Below, one piece after another: positions 26,003-35,000 of a DNA stretch of 64,000 bases. Under the pieces are notes generated by a model. That model worked only from the letters and a program-made list of their open reading frames with translations. It searched no databases and was not told the DNA's origin. Both the position numbers and the translations under genes were made by a program. The DNA is from JAZKFT01 sp965246935 (GTDB lineage: Bacteria > Bacteroidota > Bacteroidia > Chitinophagales > Chitinophagaceae), in contig CBDFGC010000001.1 in the NCBI GenBank assembly GCA_965246935.1, positions 558,001-622,000 on the forward strand, written 5' to 3'. How positions within the stretch are numbered: position 1 is the stretch's first letter; each line of letters begins with the position of its first letter.

Positions 26003-27022
26003 TTATTTTAAAGTAAGCCTAATGATTCTGTTACGGCTCAATGCATAACCAAAATTATTGGTTGGGAAACTGACAGCTTGGATTGGTCCCATTACTCTAA
26101 CATCCGGAGATCCGTTCCAGGTAATGCCGCCATTATCCGTGCAATAGATGGCGCCATAGGTATAACCAAAATCGCCACCTGAATAGTTGCCGCTGCCAAA
26201 TGCAAAGCCCTTTTGATCACTAATAAAATGCAACGCGAAAATGCCTGTTGGCGAATTGGGTAATTCACTCCAGGAAATCCCGTTATTGATTGATTTCAAT
26301 ATTTTTTCCTGTCCCGAAGCATACATTGCACCGTTAGCTGCTGCTATGGCATAATAGCCGGCATTACTATAAGGGCCTTGCACCGTCCAGGTAACGCCGC
26401 CATCACCTGTTTTTACGATTTGGCCGGACAAACCAACGGCATACCCCACTTGTGTATTTATAAATAGTATTTGTCTCAATTGCCTGCTAAGAGCATTCAC
26501 TTTGTATTCGCTCCAGGTTTGTCCGCCATCCATCGTTTTTAGAATAATATTATTGCCAACACAAAATCCGGTTGAGGTATTTATAAAGTAAACAGAAGTG
26601 ATTTCGATTTTTTCTGTTGGAGTATACACTCTTGACCAGGTTTGCCCGCCATCCAGGGTTCTTAAAATAAATCCGCCTGGTGAAATACAGCCTGTTCCGC
26701 TACATGAAATTTGCCCGCCAACTGCGAAACCTGTTTGTGCATTGATGAAGAACAGATTGTACACAGGAATATTTACGGTAGAGTTCAATGTTACCCATGT
26801 TTTTGCGGAATCCGTTGTTTTATAAATTCCTCCTGTAGCGCCTGAGATGAAGCCATCTTTAACGTTTAAAAAGAAAACTGACTGTGGGATATCATTAATA
26901 CTCAGTGGTAAAGAAGTTGTGTCGAAGCAAATAACGGAGTTGTCTTTGTCTATTGTATTACGCCCCTTTTTACAGGAAGCAAAAGCAGCTATTATTATTA
27001 ATAGGATAAATAAATCTTTCAT
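26003..27022 (-). CDS. Ycf48/BNR-repeat lipoprotein
   Basis: This 339-residue predicted lipoprotein (MKDLFILLIIIAAFASC, Cys17) carries six or so repeats of the Ycf48/sialidase BNR type, with TW after DGG or similar: TTDSAKTWVTL, TLDGGQTWSRV, TMDGGQTWSEY, TGDGGVTWTV, INNGISWSEL and TDNGGITWNG. Inter-repeat phrases such as FINTSTGFCVG and FINTQVGYAVG mark the propeller blades. The family is structural or protein-binding, often exported in Bacteroidota; no enzymatic role is implied. It stands alone. Confidence 0.82.
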   Translation of the reverse strand: MKDLFILLIIIAAFASCKKGRNTIDKDNSVICFDTTSLPLSINDIPQSVFFLNVKDGFISGATGGIYKTTDSAKTWVTLNSTVNIPVYNLFFINAQTGFAVGGQISCSGTGCISPGGFILRTLDGGQTWSRVYTPTEKIEITSVYFINTSTGFCVGNNIILKTMDGGQTWSEYKVNALSRQLRQILFINTQVGYAVGLSGQIVKTGDGGVTWTVQGPYSNAGYYAIAAANGAMYASGQEKILKSINNGISWSELPNSPTGIFALHFISDQKGFAFGSGNYSGGDFGYTYGAIYCTDNGGITWNGSPDVRVMGPIQAVSFPTNNFGYALSRNRIIRLTLK

Positions 27023-27143
27023 AAAGTATTTTTAAGCATGACGGTATAAGCCATCAAAACATTGCACAATAATGAATCTAAAATTAGGGGTCACTTATAA
27101 CTTGTTGATTAATCATAGTGATTGGCTTTATCTTTCACATATA

Positions 27144-27794
27144 TTATCCGTAAATTTCCGGCTCTGTAAATATCTTCCTTAATCCTTCCAAATCTCTTTT
27201 AACCACCGGTAACAATTCCTCGGCTAATTGCCATACCTGTGTACTTCCCGGCTCCGGCGTGTAACCATCTGCCACGTAACCTGCTTTGGCGTTTACAATA
27301 GCTGTTTCAATAGCTACCGGATGAGAGGCAGCATTAAATCCCCCTTTTATAATTTTTGGTAAATGCGGTTTCCAGTCGTTACACTGATTGATATCGGTTA
27401 ACACTGGCAGTTGTACTTTAGCATGAAAATATAGCCATACTTCAAAACAGGGATTGCTTTGTGCAACCTGCCAATTTTTGTGTGATGCACATTCTTTTCG
27501 TAGCTCCTGTATTTGTAAGCGCCATCTATCTGTATCTATAACAAACCAAAGTTTGTCTACATCTGCATCTATCTCCAAATCTTTTTCAACTGATAAAGCG
27601 TTATTAATTAAGTGAGCAGGTGCACTATTACCTGCAATACTTGCAACGGGTACTACTTTTACTCTGGAAGAAATGCCATCGAAAAAACGAAAATATTCCG
27701 GCTCCCGGTTTTGCCCTTCGCAAACGATAATAAAGAAGAAAGCATCCCGAAAGGGTTCTTTCTTGGTATATGAAAACGGTTTAGGCTTCGGCAT
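27144..27794 (-). CDS. RloB-like protein (predicted nuclease partner of AAA15 ATPase)
   Basis: This 216-residue protein matches the RloB family. IVCEGQNREPEYFRFF (Glu26) is followed by FVIDTDRW (Asp86, Asp88) and SNPCFEVWLYFH. This spacing of one Glu and a DxD resembles TOPRIM-type nuclease centres. Its ATG lies inside the end of the upstream ATPase gene (14-nt overlap), which indicates translational coupling. RloA/RloB pairs are found near restriction systems and are counted among phage-defence candidates; they are similar in layout to PARIS (AAA15 plus TOPRIM). Defence is inferred; no phage-specific evidence is in the sequence. Confidence 0.8.
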   Translation of the reverse strand: MPKPKPFSYTKKEPFRDAFFFIIVCEGQNREPEYFRFFDGISSRVKVVPVASIAGNSAPAHLINNALSVEKDLEIDADVDKLWFVIDTDRWRLQIQELRKECASHKNWQVAQSNPCFEVWLYFHAKVQLPVLTDINQCNDWKPHLPKIIKGGFNAASHPVAIETAIVNAKAGYVADGYTPEPGSTQVWQLAEELLPVVKRDLEGLRKIFTEPEIYG

Positions 27795-29142
27795 ACTTGT
27801 CCCAGTTCAAGTCTTGTAAATTTCCTAAAAAAGGAATAGCACCGTATCGGCCATTGAGATAGCCCTTACGTATGTCAATGGTGTGGTGTTCCTTAAAATC
27901 GCTAAGAACAGTAAATTCCGTTGCTCCTTCTTTATTCTTCTCCGCAAACCAAATTTCATCCGGTCTAAAAATCTCTTGGTCTAAAAGGTTTGATTCATGT
28001 GTAGAGAAAATGAGCTGGCCTTTTGTGTTTTCATCATGCGAAAACTTTTTGATGAGTTCTTTAATTAATAAGCAATGAATACTGCGTTCAATTTCGTCAA
28101 TGATGAAAGTCACATCCTCATTTACAATTTTATAAAACACTGGTAAATATTCCATCAATCTTCTGGTACCGTCAGATTCTTCAAACATTTGAAAGAAACT
28201 CTCTCCGTCATCTTCGTCATGTGTAAACAGAATTTTTTTTGCTATAGGCTCGTCATTTTCAAGCACAAAAATTAGTTCCTCAAAATCTGTATGGTGTCTT
28301 ACCTCTTTTCCAGGGTTGGACTTGAGATCGGCAACTAATCTGTCTATCTGATTCTTATCATCTTCACCAAAAAAAGCCTTTGCAGGAATGGGAACAATAC
28401 GGATATCCTTTATTCCTGTTTTAAATGATTGCATTGTTTTTATAGCAAATTCTTTAAATACAGAATCATTTTCAAGAGTTGAAGCCATTCCTCCAACTCT
28501 TGTTTCAGGAAAAATAAATTCTAAACTCCTACTAAACCAAAACAAAGGTTTTCTATATATATCGAAGACTTTGTTCTGCCTATTCTTCATGTAAAAAAGC
28601 ACCGGTTTATTTCTCTCTAAAATTTCATTTTGTAAAAAAGTGGAAAAGAGAGCAGCTTCAGAATCAGCTTTTAATTCATCCGAAAAGTTGATTTTTAAAT
28701 CTTTATTTTTCCCTGCTAGATCTGTGCGGATAAATAAGTTCCTATCTGCCAATTTACTTAGACCGCTAATTTGTAATTCTTCTTCTATAATAATACCTTG
28801 ATTGATTGTTAATCCATAATAGTATGGAATACCATCTTTAATAAACTCAATCCCTAAGTAAACATCTTTTTTACTTGCTTCCTTATCCAGTTTAAATGTT
28901 TCTGTAAAAAATTCAACTGGTATTATTCCTTGCAAAACGAAGCTTTTCAGAAATCCTATCGCTTTAATCATATTACTTTTCCCCGCGCCATTTGCCCCAT
29001 ACATTACATTCAGTTTCAGCAAATCAACGTTTTCGTTTTTATACACATGATGCGGCAACCTGCTAAACCTGCCCGGCAGCATATTGAACTCTGTAAGGTC
29101 TTTAAATGAAAATAAATTCTTTACGAGGAATCTGATTAGCAC
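27781..29142 (-). CDS. AAA15-family ATPase (RloA-like)
   Basis: This 453-residue ABC/SMC-type ATPase has the AAA15 hallmarks: N-terminal LIRFLVKNLFSFKD, Walker A GANGAGKS (residues 49-56), a long helical insertion, a SDGTRRLMEYLPV signature region, Walker B VTFIIDEIERSIH, and FSTHESNLLD. Such proteins are ATP-driven sensors that control a toxic partner, here RloB, encoded by the overlapping next gene. The start is GTG at 29142, giving the usual first residues. A 15-bp palindrome sits immediately upstream. The 150-residue XRE-type regulator upstream on the same strand may control the pair. Confidence 0.85.
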   Translation of the reverse strand: MLIRFLVKNLFSFKDLTEFNMLPGRFSRLPHHVYKNENVDLLKLNVMYGANGAGKSNMIKAIGFLKSFVLQGIIPVEFFTETFKLDKEASKKDVYLGIEFIKDGIPYYYGLTINQGIIIEEELQISGLSKLADRNLFIRTDLAGKNKDLKINFSDELKADSEAALFSTFLQNEILERNKPVLFYMKNRQNKVFDIYRKPLFWFSRSLEFIFPETRVGGMASTLENDSVFKEFAIKTMQSFKTGIKDIRIVPIPAKAFFGEDDKNQIDRLVADLKSNPGKEVRHHTDFEELIFVLENDEPIAKKILFTHDEDDGESFFQMFEESDGTRRLMEYLPVFYKIVNEDVTFIIDEIERSIHCLLIKELIKKFSHDENTKGQLIFSTHESNLLDQEIFRPDEIWFAEKNKEGATEFTVLSDFKEHHTIDIRKGYLNGRYGAIPFLGNLQDLNWDKYAEA

Positions 29143-29144
29143 AA

Positions 29145-29159
29145 CGTGAAATTTTCACG
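29145..29159. promoter_or_regulatory. Palindrome CGTGAAATTTTCACG directly before the RloA start
   Basis: Perfect 7-bp arms (CGTGAAA/TTTCACG) with one central base lie 2 bp upstream of the GTG start of the ATPase. The position suits an operator or an mRNA hairpin covering the start. It differs from the CAAAC-NN-GTTTG palindromes near the XRE gene. Confidence 0.45.
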
Positions 29160-29311
29160 CAAGTTATACAAACGGCATTACATTTACCTATTAGCTACAT
29201 GTATTGCCGCCAGCGCTCCTTCATCCTCCGGTTCCGGTACCGTTTGCTACTAAACCGCTCATTAGAAAAAGCTATAGTACAATTTTCATTATACTTTGAA
29301 AATGGCTCAAT

Positions 29312-29758
29312 TTATTGAGCCGGTTGCTTGCGCTTCGTTGAGGCATACTCTAATAGTTTCTCAACTTCCTTCAGTTGTTTTTCTAAAAGCGCTATGATCT
29401 TGTCTTTATCAGCATTTGAAGCAATCAGCGCTGCATTTGCCTGTTGTAACGCTTCTATAATTTGGGGCTTAGTATTGTATTCTGCCTCACCTTCAAACAA
29501 TTCCATGTTTTTGTTAGTTTGGCTTGCATTCAGGTTTGTAGATATGTGGCCTGTTAAAAGCCATCGTATATCCAGATTTTCAAACTTGTTTGAAATATCC
29601 TCCAGTATCTCAGCACTGGGCAGCGCAGTGGAATTTTCCTCCCTAAAAAGCCGATATATCTTTTCAGATTGCTTGTACCCTAATAAGTGCGACAGTTGTA
29701 GCGCATTCATATCATTTTTTTCCATCCAGGACTTTAGCCGTTTTACTATTGGAGTCAT
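29312..29758 (-). CDS. XRE-type HTH regulator with C-terminal coiled coil
   Basis: The product has 148 residues from ATG 29758. Residues about 5-65 form a phage-repressor-like HTH (VKRLKSWMEKNDMNALQLS, LLGYKQSEKIYRLF, then a helix ending IRWLLTGH). The C-terminal third (about 95-140) is a charged, heptad-rich coiled coil (NADKDKIIALLEKQLKEVEKL) likely used for dimerisation. There is no peptidase domain, so it is not a LexA/CI-type cleavable repressor. It is upstream of rloA/rloB on the same strand. Three palindromes of the same type in and before the gene suggest autoregulation. Confidence 0.8.
   Translation of the reverse strand: MTPIVKRLKSWMEKNDMNALQLSHLLGYKQSEKIYRLFREENSTALPSAEILEDISNKFENLDIRWLLTGHISTNLNASQTNKNMELFEGEAEYNTKPQIIEALQQANAALIASNADKDKIIALLEKQLKEVEKLLEYASTKRKQPAQ
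29578..29595. promoter_or_regulatory. Operator-like palindrome inside the XRE gene
   Basis: TTTCAAACTTGTTTGAAA has 8-bp arms around a TT centre. Its core CAAACTTGTTTG is identical to the site upstream of the gene at 29802-29813, about 210 bp away, a spacing compatible with looping. Confidence 0.45.
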
Positions 29759-29783
29759 TAGCAAATAAGTTTAAATCTTTTTC

Positions 29784-29813
29784 AAACAAATTTGTTTAAT
29801 TCAAACTTGTTTG
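29784..29813. promoter_or_regulatory. Two operator-like palindromes upstream of the XRE gene
   Basis: AAACAAATTTGTTT (29784-29797) is a perfect 14-bp palindrome, and CAAACTTGTTTG (29802-29813) has 5-bp arms. Their centres are 17 bp apart and 33-50 bp upstream of the ATG, where a repressor would cover the promoter. The rest of the 310-bp gap up to 30073 shows nothing else that I recognise. Confidence 0.55.
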
Positions 29814-30072
29814 TATTTTCGTTCTTATTACTCAAGAATACAAAAACGAAAATAATGGGAAATAAAACGGATGGTTACAATCGGCAAATACAAATTATGC
29901 AATTCAGCTAAAAGATTTGCAGCTGTAGGTCAACCATTTTCGAAAGATTTGATGTTTTAGATAAAAGAGCTATACAAAATAGTAATCTTTCAAATGATCA
30001 AAATAAGAATGCCCGGTAACTACTTGCACAACATCATAACTTATCTTTTAACTATACTTAAATGTTTTGTTT

Positions 30073-30486
30073 ATGCCGATATCAATGGGCCCTTTTAAAC
30101 TTGAGAAAACAGATATTTCTATTGATGAAATCAAAGAAATGCTTGAAAAAGATTTAGGCAGCAAGTACAAGGTATATACTGGCAACAAATTCCGCAACCT
30201 TGGTACCGGCGGGAAATCGGTGTTTCTGAAAAAGAACGCCTATCATGGTGCCAGTGTTACATTTACTAAATGGAAGGACGACAGCTACTTAACCATTGCC
30301 GATGCCACGCCAAGTACGTTTTTAGCTATGTTTACCCAGCGGATGGGATTGCTTGTTGCCGGCATTTTACGCATTGTCTATGGTTCATCCGGCACGCTTT
30401 ACGATGAGGTGTACCAAACCCTCCAAAAGAACCTGAAATTCACCGAAGTTAAAAGTGGGCTATCAACCTTATTTTCCGGCCGGTAA
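30073..30486 (+). CDS. Hypothetical protein of 137 residues
   Basis: I do not recognise this protein. It has no signal peptide in front; the first part is soluble (ISIDEIKEMLEKDLGSKYKVYTG and following strands). A hydrophobic segment near residues 80-105 (STFLAMFTQRMGLLVAGILRIVYG) may be membrane-associated. An ATG at 30073 is preferred over a TTG at 30067. It lies alone between the XRE regulator (divergent) and the APC permease (same strand, 53 bp). Confidence 0.6.
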   Translation: MPISMGPFKLEKTDISIDEIKEMLEKDLGSKYKVYTGNKFRNLGTGGKSVFLKKNAYHGASVTFTKWKDDSYLTIADATPSTFLAMFTQRMGLLVAGILRIVYGSSGTLYDEVYQTLQKNLKFTEVKSGLSTLFSGR

Positions 30487-30539
30487 GTGGTTACAGTATG
30501 CCGGGGTGGTTTTATAATGCTCTCATCCGGGATTTGTAA

Positions 30540-32009
30540 ATGAGCTATGCTACCTTCCGCTTTCAATCATCCTTCCTATTCATGCTCCCATCAAAAACGC
30601 CAAAGGGTCCCACTTTAGTCCGTGTGTTAGGTCTTTTTACAGCCACTTTACTGGTGGCAGGGATTATGATTGGCTCCGGTGTTTTCAAAAAAATTATCCC
30701 CATGGCACAAACCGGCCTTAGCCAGGGCTGGATATTGGCAGCCTGGGTATTGGCAGGGATTATTACGATGTTCGGAGCTTTTAATGTGGCGGGTTTATCG
30801 TCGCTTACCGAGGAATCCGGCGGCGTCTACGAATACCTGCGGCTTTCGTTCGGCAACTTTTTTTCGTTCCTGTTCGGCTGGACTGATTTTACTATTATTG
30901 GTACGGCTTCTGTGGCAGCACTGGCATTTATTTTTGCCCAAACCATCAACACGCTGGCACCGTTGCCCAATCCGCTGCAGGCCTGGGAACATTTATCTAT
31001 TGGCGGCTTTATTCACCCCTTTTCCGATTCCGGCATTAAGCTGTTGGCTATTGCTACCATTGTTATTCTCACCGGTATCAACTATCGCGGAACCAGGGAA
31101 AGCGGCAACGTTAACAATGTATTTACATCAGCTAAAATTGCAGGTATCCTGCTGTTAATTGTCGTTGGTTTATTGTATGCCGCACCTGCTACCCACCCAT
31201 TGCAGCCTGTTACGAACCCGGGAACAGGAACGTTGTATGGCACCACCTTTTTCAGCGCTTTCTTTTTAGCCATGCTAAATGTGTTATGGGCTTACGACGG
31301 CTGGCTGGACATCTCCTTTGTTACCGGTGAAATAAAAAATCCCAAACGCAACGTGCCGCTAGCTATTGTGACAGGTGTATCCATTGCCATGTTTCTATAT
31401 GTACTGGTGAACTATGTGTATATGCACGTGCTGACATTGCCGCAATTAGCTGCCGTAAGTCCTAATAAAATCGGCGCTGCTATTGTAGCTGAAACGTTGA
31501 TAGGTGCTAAGGGTAGAATACTAATCATTGTATTAATCATGATTAGTGTATTTGGCTCCCTCAATGCCGTTATTCTTTCGCATAGCCGTATTTATTTCCG
31601 CATGGCGCAGGAAGCGTTTTTCTTTCAAAAAGCCGCACGGGTACATACCCGCTTCCGCACGCCTTCCAATGCTTTGCTTTTTACCATGGTTTGGAGTTGT
31701 ATACTGGTTATCTCCGGAACTTTCGATATATTAACCGAGATGGTCATCTTCGCTAACTTTTTGTTTTACGGATTGCTGGCATTAGCCGTGTTGAAAATGA
31801 AAAGTAAAGGCCTGATCACCCAAAAGGTAACCGGTTACCCGGTGGTGCAAATCATTATTATGCTGTTTTCCGTTACTTTAATTATTAATACGTTGGTAAC
31901 ACAACCGAGGCAGGCAATCATAGGGATAGCCCTGGTGTTGAGCGGTATACCATTTTATTATTATTTCAACCGAAAAATTAAAAAGGCCGTAAATGGCTTA
32001 AACTATTGA
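30540..32009 (+). CDS. APC-family amino acid permease
   Basis: This is an inner-membrane transporter of 489 residues (475 if the ATG at 30582 is used, which gives the more usual short N-terminus MLPSKTPKG). About 12 hydrophobic helices are visible. TM1 carries the APC glycine motif VAGIMIGSGVFKK, which binds the substrate amino group. ESGGVYEYL and NYRGTRESGNVNNVFTSAK are typical of the LAT/SteT-like branch. Function as an amino acid exchanger or importer is expected; the substrate is not predictable. Confidence 0.88.
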   Translation: MSYATFRFQSSFLFMLPSKTPKGPTLVRVLGLFTATLLVAGIMIGSGVFKKIIPMAQTGLSQGWILAAWVLAGIITMFGAFNVAGLSSLTEESGGVYEYLRLSFGNFFSFLFGWTDFTIIGTASVAALAFIFAQTINTLAPLPNPLQAWEHLSIGGFIHPFSDSGIKLLAIATIVILTGINYRGTRESGNVNNVFTSAKIAGILLLIVVGLLYAAPATHPLQPVTNPGTGTLYGTTFFSAFFLAMLNVLWAYDGWLDISFVTGEIKNPKRNVPLAIVTGVSIAMFLYVLVNYVYMHVLTLPQLAAVSPNKIGAAIVAETLIGAKGRILIIVLIMISVFGSLNAVILSHSRIYFRMAQEAFFFQKAARVHTRFRTPSNALLFTMVWSCILVISGTFDILTEMVIFANFLFYGLLALAVLKMKSKGLITQKVTGYPVVQIIIMLFSVTLIINTLVTQPRQAIIGIALVLSGIPFYYYFNRKIKKAVNGLNY

Positions 32010-32038
32010 CGAATTGAAACACCGGCCGGCTATGGCTA

Positions 32039-32046
32039 TATTTTTG
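32039..32046 (+). promoter_or_regulatory. Candidate -7 box (TATTTTTG) for the glycosyltransferase gene
   Basis: TATTTTTG matches TAnnTTTG, with ATTG about 22 bp upstream as a weak -33 element. It lies 36 bp before the ATG at 32082. Confidence 0.4.
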
Positions 32047-32081
32047 TACCGGCACCCCATGCGTAACCGATAAGGATTATT

Positions 32082-33281
32082 ATGAGAGTATTATTTATTC
32101 ATTGCACCTACCGGTTTAAGGGGGGCGAAGATACCGTAGTAGCGGAAGAATTAAAATTGCTGCAGGGAAATGGCATAGAGGCCAGATTGCTGGAATTTAA
32201 CAATGACAAAAGTGCCATGCTGAACCTGTTACAAATGACTTTTAATTTTTCATCGTACCGGAAAACACGGCATATCCTGCGTTCTTTTAAGCCGGATATT
32301 GTACATGTGCATAATTTACATTTTGCAGCTTCCCCATCGGTATTGTGGGCTGTAAAAAAAGAAAAGATTCCACTGGTAATGACGCTGCATAACTTTCGGC
32401 TGCTGTGCCCGTCCGGCATTTTGTTTTATCAGGGTAAACCCTTTATGCACTCACTGCACCAAAGTTTTCCATGGCAGGCCGCCCTGAAAGGCGTTTATAG
32501 GAATTCAAGGATGCTAACATTTTGGATGAGCCTGAATATGCTGATACAGCAATGGCTGAAAGTGTGGGATAAACCGGATCGTTATCTCGTTCTCAGTGAA
32601 CATGCTGCAAACATATTTCAGAATTCTAAAATGCACTTTCTTCCCGGCAAAATGATCATCAAGCCAAATTTTTGTTATGCACCCCCATCGTTGCAAGCGG
32701 TTCGTGGTAATTATTTTTTATATGTAGGCAGGCTAACGGAAGAAAAAGGTGTAAGGATGATGATGCAGGCTTTTGCAAAAACAGGATACGAGCTTGCAAT
32801 GGCGGGTGACGGACCGCTCCGGGATGAAGTGGTAGCGTTCAGCGCAAAGCACCCCAATATCCGTTTCATAGGTTCTTTACAAAAGGAAGCTGTTTTTCAT
32901 TGGCTCCACCACTGTACAGCCCTTGTTTTTCCGTCGGTTTGGTTTGAAGGAATGCCCCTTACTATTATTGAGGCATTCGCCTGCGGAACACCGGTAATAG
33001 CTTCCCGGTTAGGTGCCATGGAAACGATGATTACCGACCGGTACAATGGCCTGCATTTTGAACCGGGTAGTGAAGCCGGCTTAGCAGAAAAATTAACGGA
33101 ATGGCAGCAATTTAAAGATAGCGAACAAACCCGCTACCGGCAAAATGCTGACAACAGCTATCAGCAATGGTATACACCGGAAAAAAACAGGCAACAGCTG
33201 TTACAGTTGTATGAAAGTTTAATATCAAGCCATCCGGTAAAAACTCCTGAAATGTCGGGCATTTTGGATACGGACAACTGA
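32082..33281 (+). CDS. Glycosyltransferase family 4 (GT-B)
   Basis: This 399-residue GT-B enzyme has an N-terminal acceptor domain (FKGGEDTVVAEELKLL, KPDIVHVHNLHFAASPSV, VMTLHNFRLLCP) and a C-terminal nucleotide-sugar domain (YFLYVGRLTEEKGVRMMMQAF, MAGDGPLRDEV, IRFIGS, and the EX7E region FPSVWFEGMPLTIIEAFACGTPVIAS). It is likely cytoplasmic and used for surface polysaccharide or lipid-linked glycan synthesis. The stop codon is one base before the next start, so it is translationally coupled to the deacetylase. Confidence 0.9.
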   Translation: MRVLFIHCTYRFKGGEDTVVAEELKLLQGNGIEARLLEFNNDKSAMLNLLQMTFNFSSYRKTRHILRSFKPDIVHVHNLHFAASPSVLWAVKKEKIPLVMTLHNFRLLCPSGILFYQGKPFMHSLHQSFPWQAALKGVYRNSRMLTFWMSLNMLIQQWLKVWDKPDRYLVLSEHAANIFQNSKMHFLPGKMIIKPNFCYAPPSLQAVRGNYFLYVGRLTEEKGVRMMMQAFAKTGYELAMAGDGPLRDEVVAFSAKHPNIRFIGSLQKEAVFHWLHHCTALVFPSVWFEGMPLTIIEAFACGTPVIASRLGAMETMITDRYNGLHFEPGSEAGLAEKLTEWQQFKDSEQTRYRQNADNSYQQWYTPEKNRQQLLQLYESLISSHPVKTPEMSGILDTDN

Positions 33282-33282
33282 T

Positions 33283-34002
33283 ATGATAAAAACAATAACC
33301 ACCAGTTGGGATGATGGCCATCCGTTGGATGTCAGGATTGCAGATTTGCTGCAGCAATACAACCTGGCAGGCACTTTTTACATTCCAAAACGGAACGGAA
33401 ATCAGGCTATTTTGCGTGAGGCACAAATGCGTGAACTGGCACACAACTTTGAGATAGGTGGCCATACCCTTAACCACATCTTACTGCGCAATGCCAACGA
33501 AAAAGTTTTGGAACAGGAGATCGATGGCAGTTACAAATGGGTGAGAGATGTAACCGGCACTATACCGGTTAGCTTTTGTTTTCCGGGAGGTGCTTACGAT
33601 AAGGCATCTTTGGCGGCTGTATTTAGATATGGCTATAAACTGGCCCGCACCACTGAATTGCTTAGCACGTCTACCTTATCTTCAAATTGTCTTTTACCTA
33701 CCAGCCTGCAGGTATATGAACATTCTAATATCACCTATACAAAGCATTTGGCAAAGCGGGGTAAATGGAACAGGCTTGCGGCCAAGTTGCTCCGCTATCC
33801 TACCACCGACTTACTGAAGCTTACCGGCCGGTATCTCGATAAAATAGAAAAAGAAGGCGGTTGCTTTCATTTATGGGGCCACTCCTGGGAAATAGAAGCA
33901 TTTGGACTATGGGGCAAACTGGAAGAATTATTCAGACTGCTTGCAGCCAGAAAAGATTTTGTTTTTGTGAACAATGGGCAGCTATGTCAAGCGGCTTTAT
34001 AG
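33283..34002 (+). CDS. NodB-type polysaccharide deacetylase
   Basis: This 239-residue CE4-like domain protein has motif 1 TTSWDDGHP (catalytic base and metal Asp), motif 2 GGHTLNH (metal His), motif 3 FCFPGGAYD, and a late CFHLWGHSWE. It has no signal peptide. It follows the glycosyltransferase with a single-base gap and likely trims N- or O-acetyl groups from the glycan made there. It is convergent with the HTTM gene, with only 3 bp between the stops. Confidence 0.88.
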   Translation: MIKTITTSWDDGHPLDVRIADLLQQYNLAGTFYIPKRNGNQAILREAQMRELAHNFEIGGHTLNHILLRNANEKVLEQEIDGSYKWVRDVTGTIPVSFCFPGGAYDKASLAAVFRYGYKLARTTELLSTSTLSSNCLLPTSLQVYEHSNITYTKHLAKRGKWNRLAAKLLRYPTTDLLKLTGRYLDKIEKEGGCFHLWGHSWEIEAFGLWGKLEELFRLLAARKDFVFVNNGQLCQAAL

Positions 34003-34005
34003 CAA

Positions 34006-34992
34006 CTATTCCTGTATCAATTCAACTTGTAAAATACTTTCATGTATCACTTTAGGAACAGCGGGTTTGGCAGGTTGCGTTGCGGCACGTGCCAGCTTTT
34101 GCCGACGGGTTTGTAAGCCTCCGAATGCAGCTACATTCATAATAATCATTATTAATCCAAACATGTACAAACCCATAAACAGCCCTATAAAAGCATGAAA
34201 AATAACAACATTCCAGAACCAGAACCGCCTGGTGCGGCGTGGCCAGATAAATATCATGTATAATGTTTCAATGACTAATACCCACCAGGTACTCATTTTA
34301 GCAAGTAAGGGAACTTTTGCCAGCCAGGCCATACTAATGTTGCTGTAATTGGAATTGGCCAGCGTGTACCATACGGCCTGACCGGTACGCCAGTCTTCCC
34401 CTTCCAACTTGGCAATGCCGGCGTTGAAATATACAATGCACAAATGTATCTGCATAATCCGCAGCACGAAACGGGCCATGGCAGAAGGATCAGCCATTTT
34501 TTTACGCATCAACGACAAGTGAGCACCGGAGGGGGCAAAAATGAGATAGAATAATCCGATATGTGTAAAGGTTTCAACACCGTAGCCAAATATAATAGCT
34601 GTATTGTTCAGCATAAAATGGAGCAGGCAGGTAATAGCTGCCATTAAACGGGGACGCCATCCGCATAGCAAAGCAATAACTGATGCAGCGTACAAAACGG
34701 TAAATCCGTATAGCACCTGCTTGTCTGTAAAGCCGTAGCGGTTTAGCATATCTGCCACATCCATTATATTCGGAAGGGATTTAATACGGAACAATTCGCC
34801 GCTGATAAACCACTCCACGTACCCTTCACTGCCATACAGGTAATCCCAGGCAGGCAACAGACAGGCAAGCTGCAAGATGATAAAGCAGCCAAGTGCAACC
34901 CGTAGAAAAGCAAACGGAAATGACGATGCGGGTTTAAAAAAGAATTGATTTGCGGCCTTTACAGCCGAACTTGTATAGGTGTTGATAGGCAT
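34006..34992 (-). CDS. HTTM-domain membrane protein
   Basis: This 328-residue polytopic protein of the HTTM (vitamin K-dependent gamma-carboxylase-like) family shows LRVALGCFIILQ, YVEWFISGELFRI, LLHFMLNNTAIIFGYG, and the hallmark QIHLCIVYFNAGIAKLEGEDW. Bacterial members have unknown or varied functions; carboxylase activity is not implied. It lies 8 bp downstream of a small single-pass protein that is a usual genomic partner of such proteins. The tail is basic and proline-rich. Confidence 0.82.
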   Translation of the reverse strand: MPINTYTSSAVKAANQFFFKPASSFPFAFLRVALGCFIILQLACLLPAWDYLYGSEGYVEWFISGELFRIKSLPNIMDVADMLNRYGFTDKQVLYGFTVLYAASVIALLCGWRPRLMAAITCLLHFMLNNTAIIFGYGVETFTHIGLFYLIFAPSGAHLSLMRKKMADPSAMARFVLRIMQIHLCIVYFNAGIAKLEGEDWRTGQAVWYTLANSNYSNISMAWLAKVPLLAKMSTWWVLVIETLYMIFIWPRRTRRFWFWNVVIFHAFIGLFMGLYMFGLIMIIMNVAAFGGLQTRRQKLARAATQPAKPAVPKVIHESILQVELIQE

Positions 34993-35000
34993 AAAAAATT

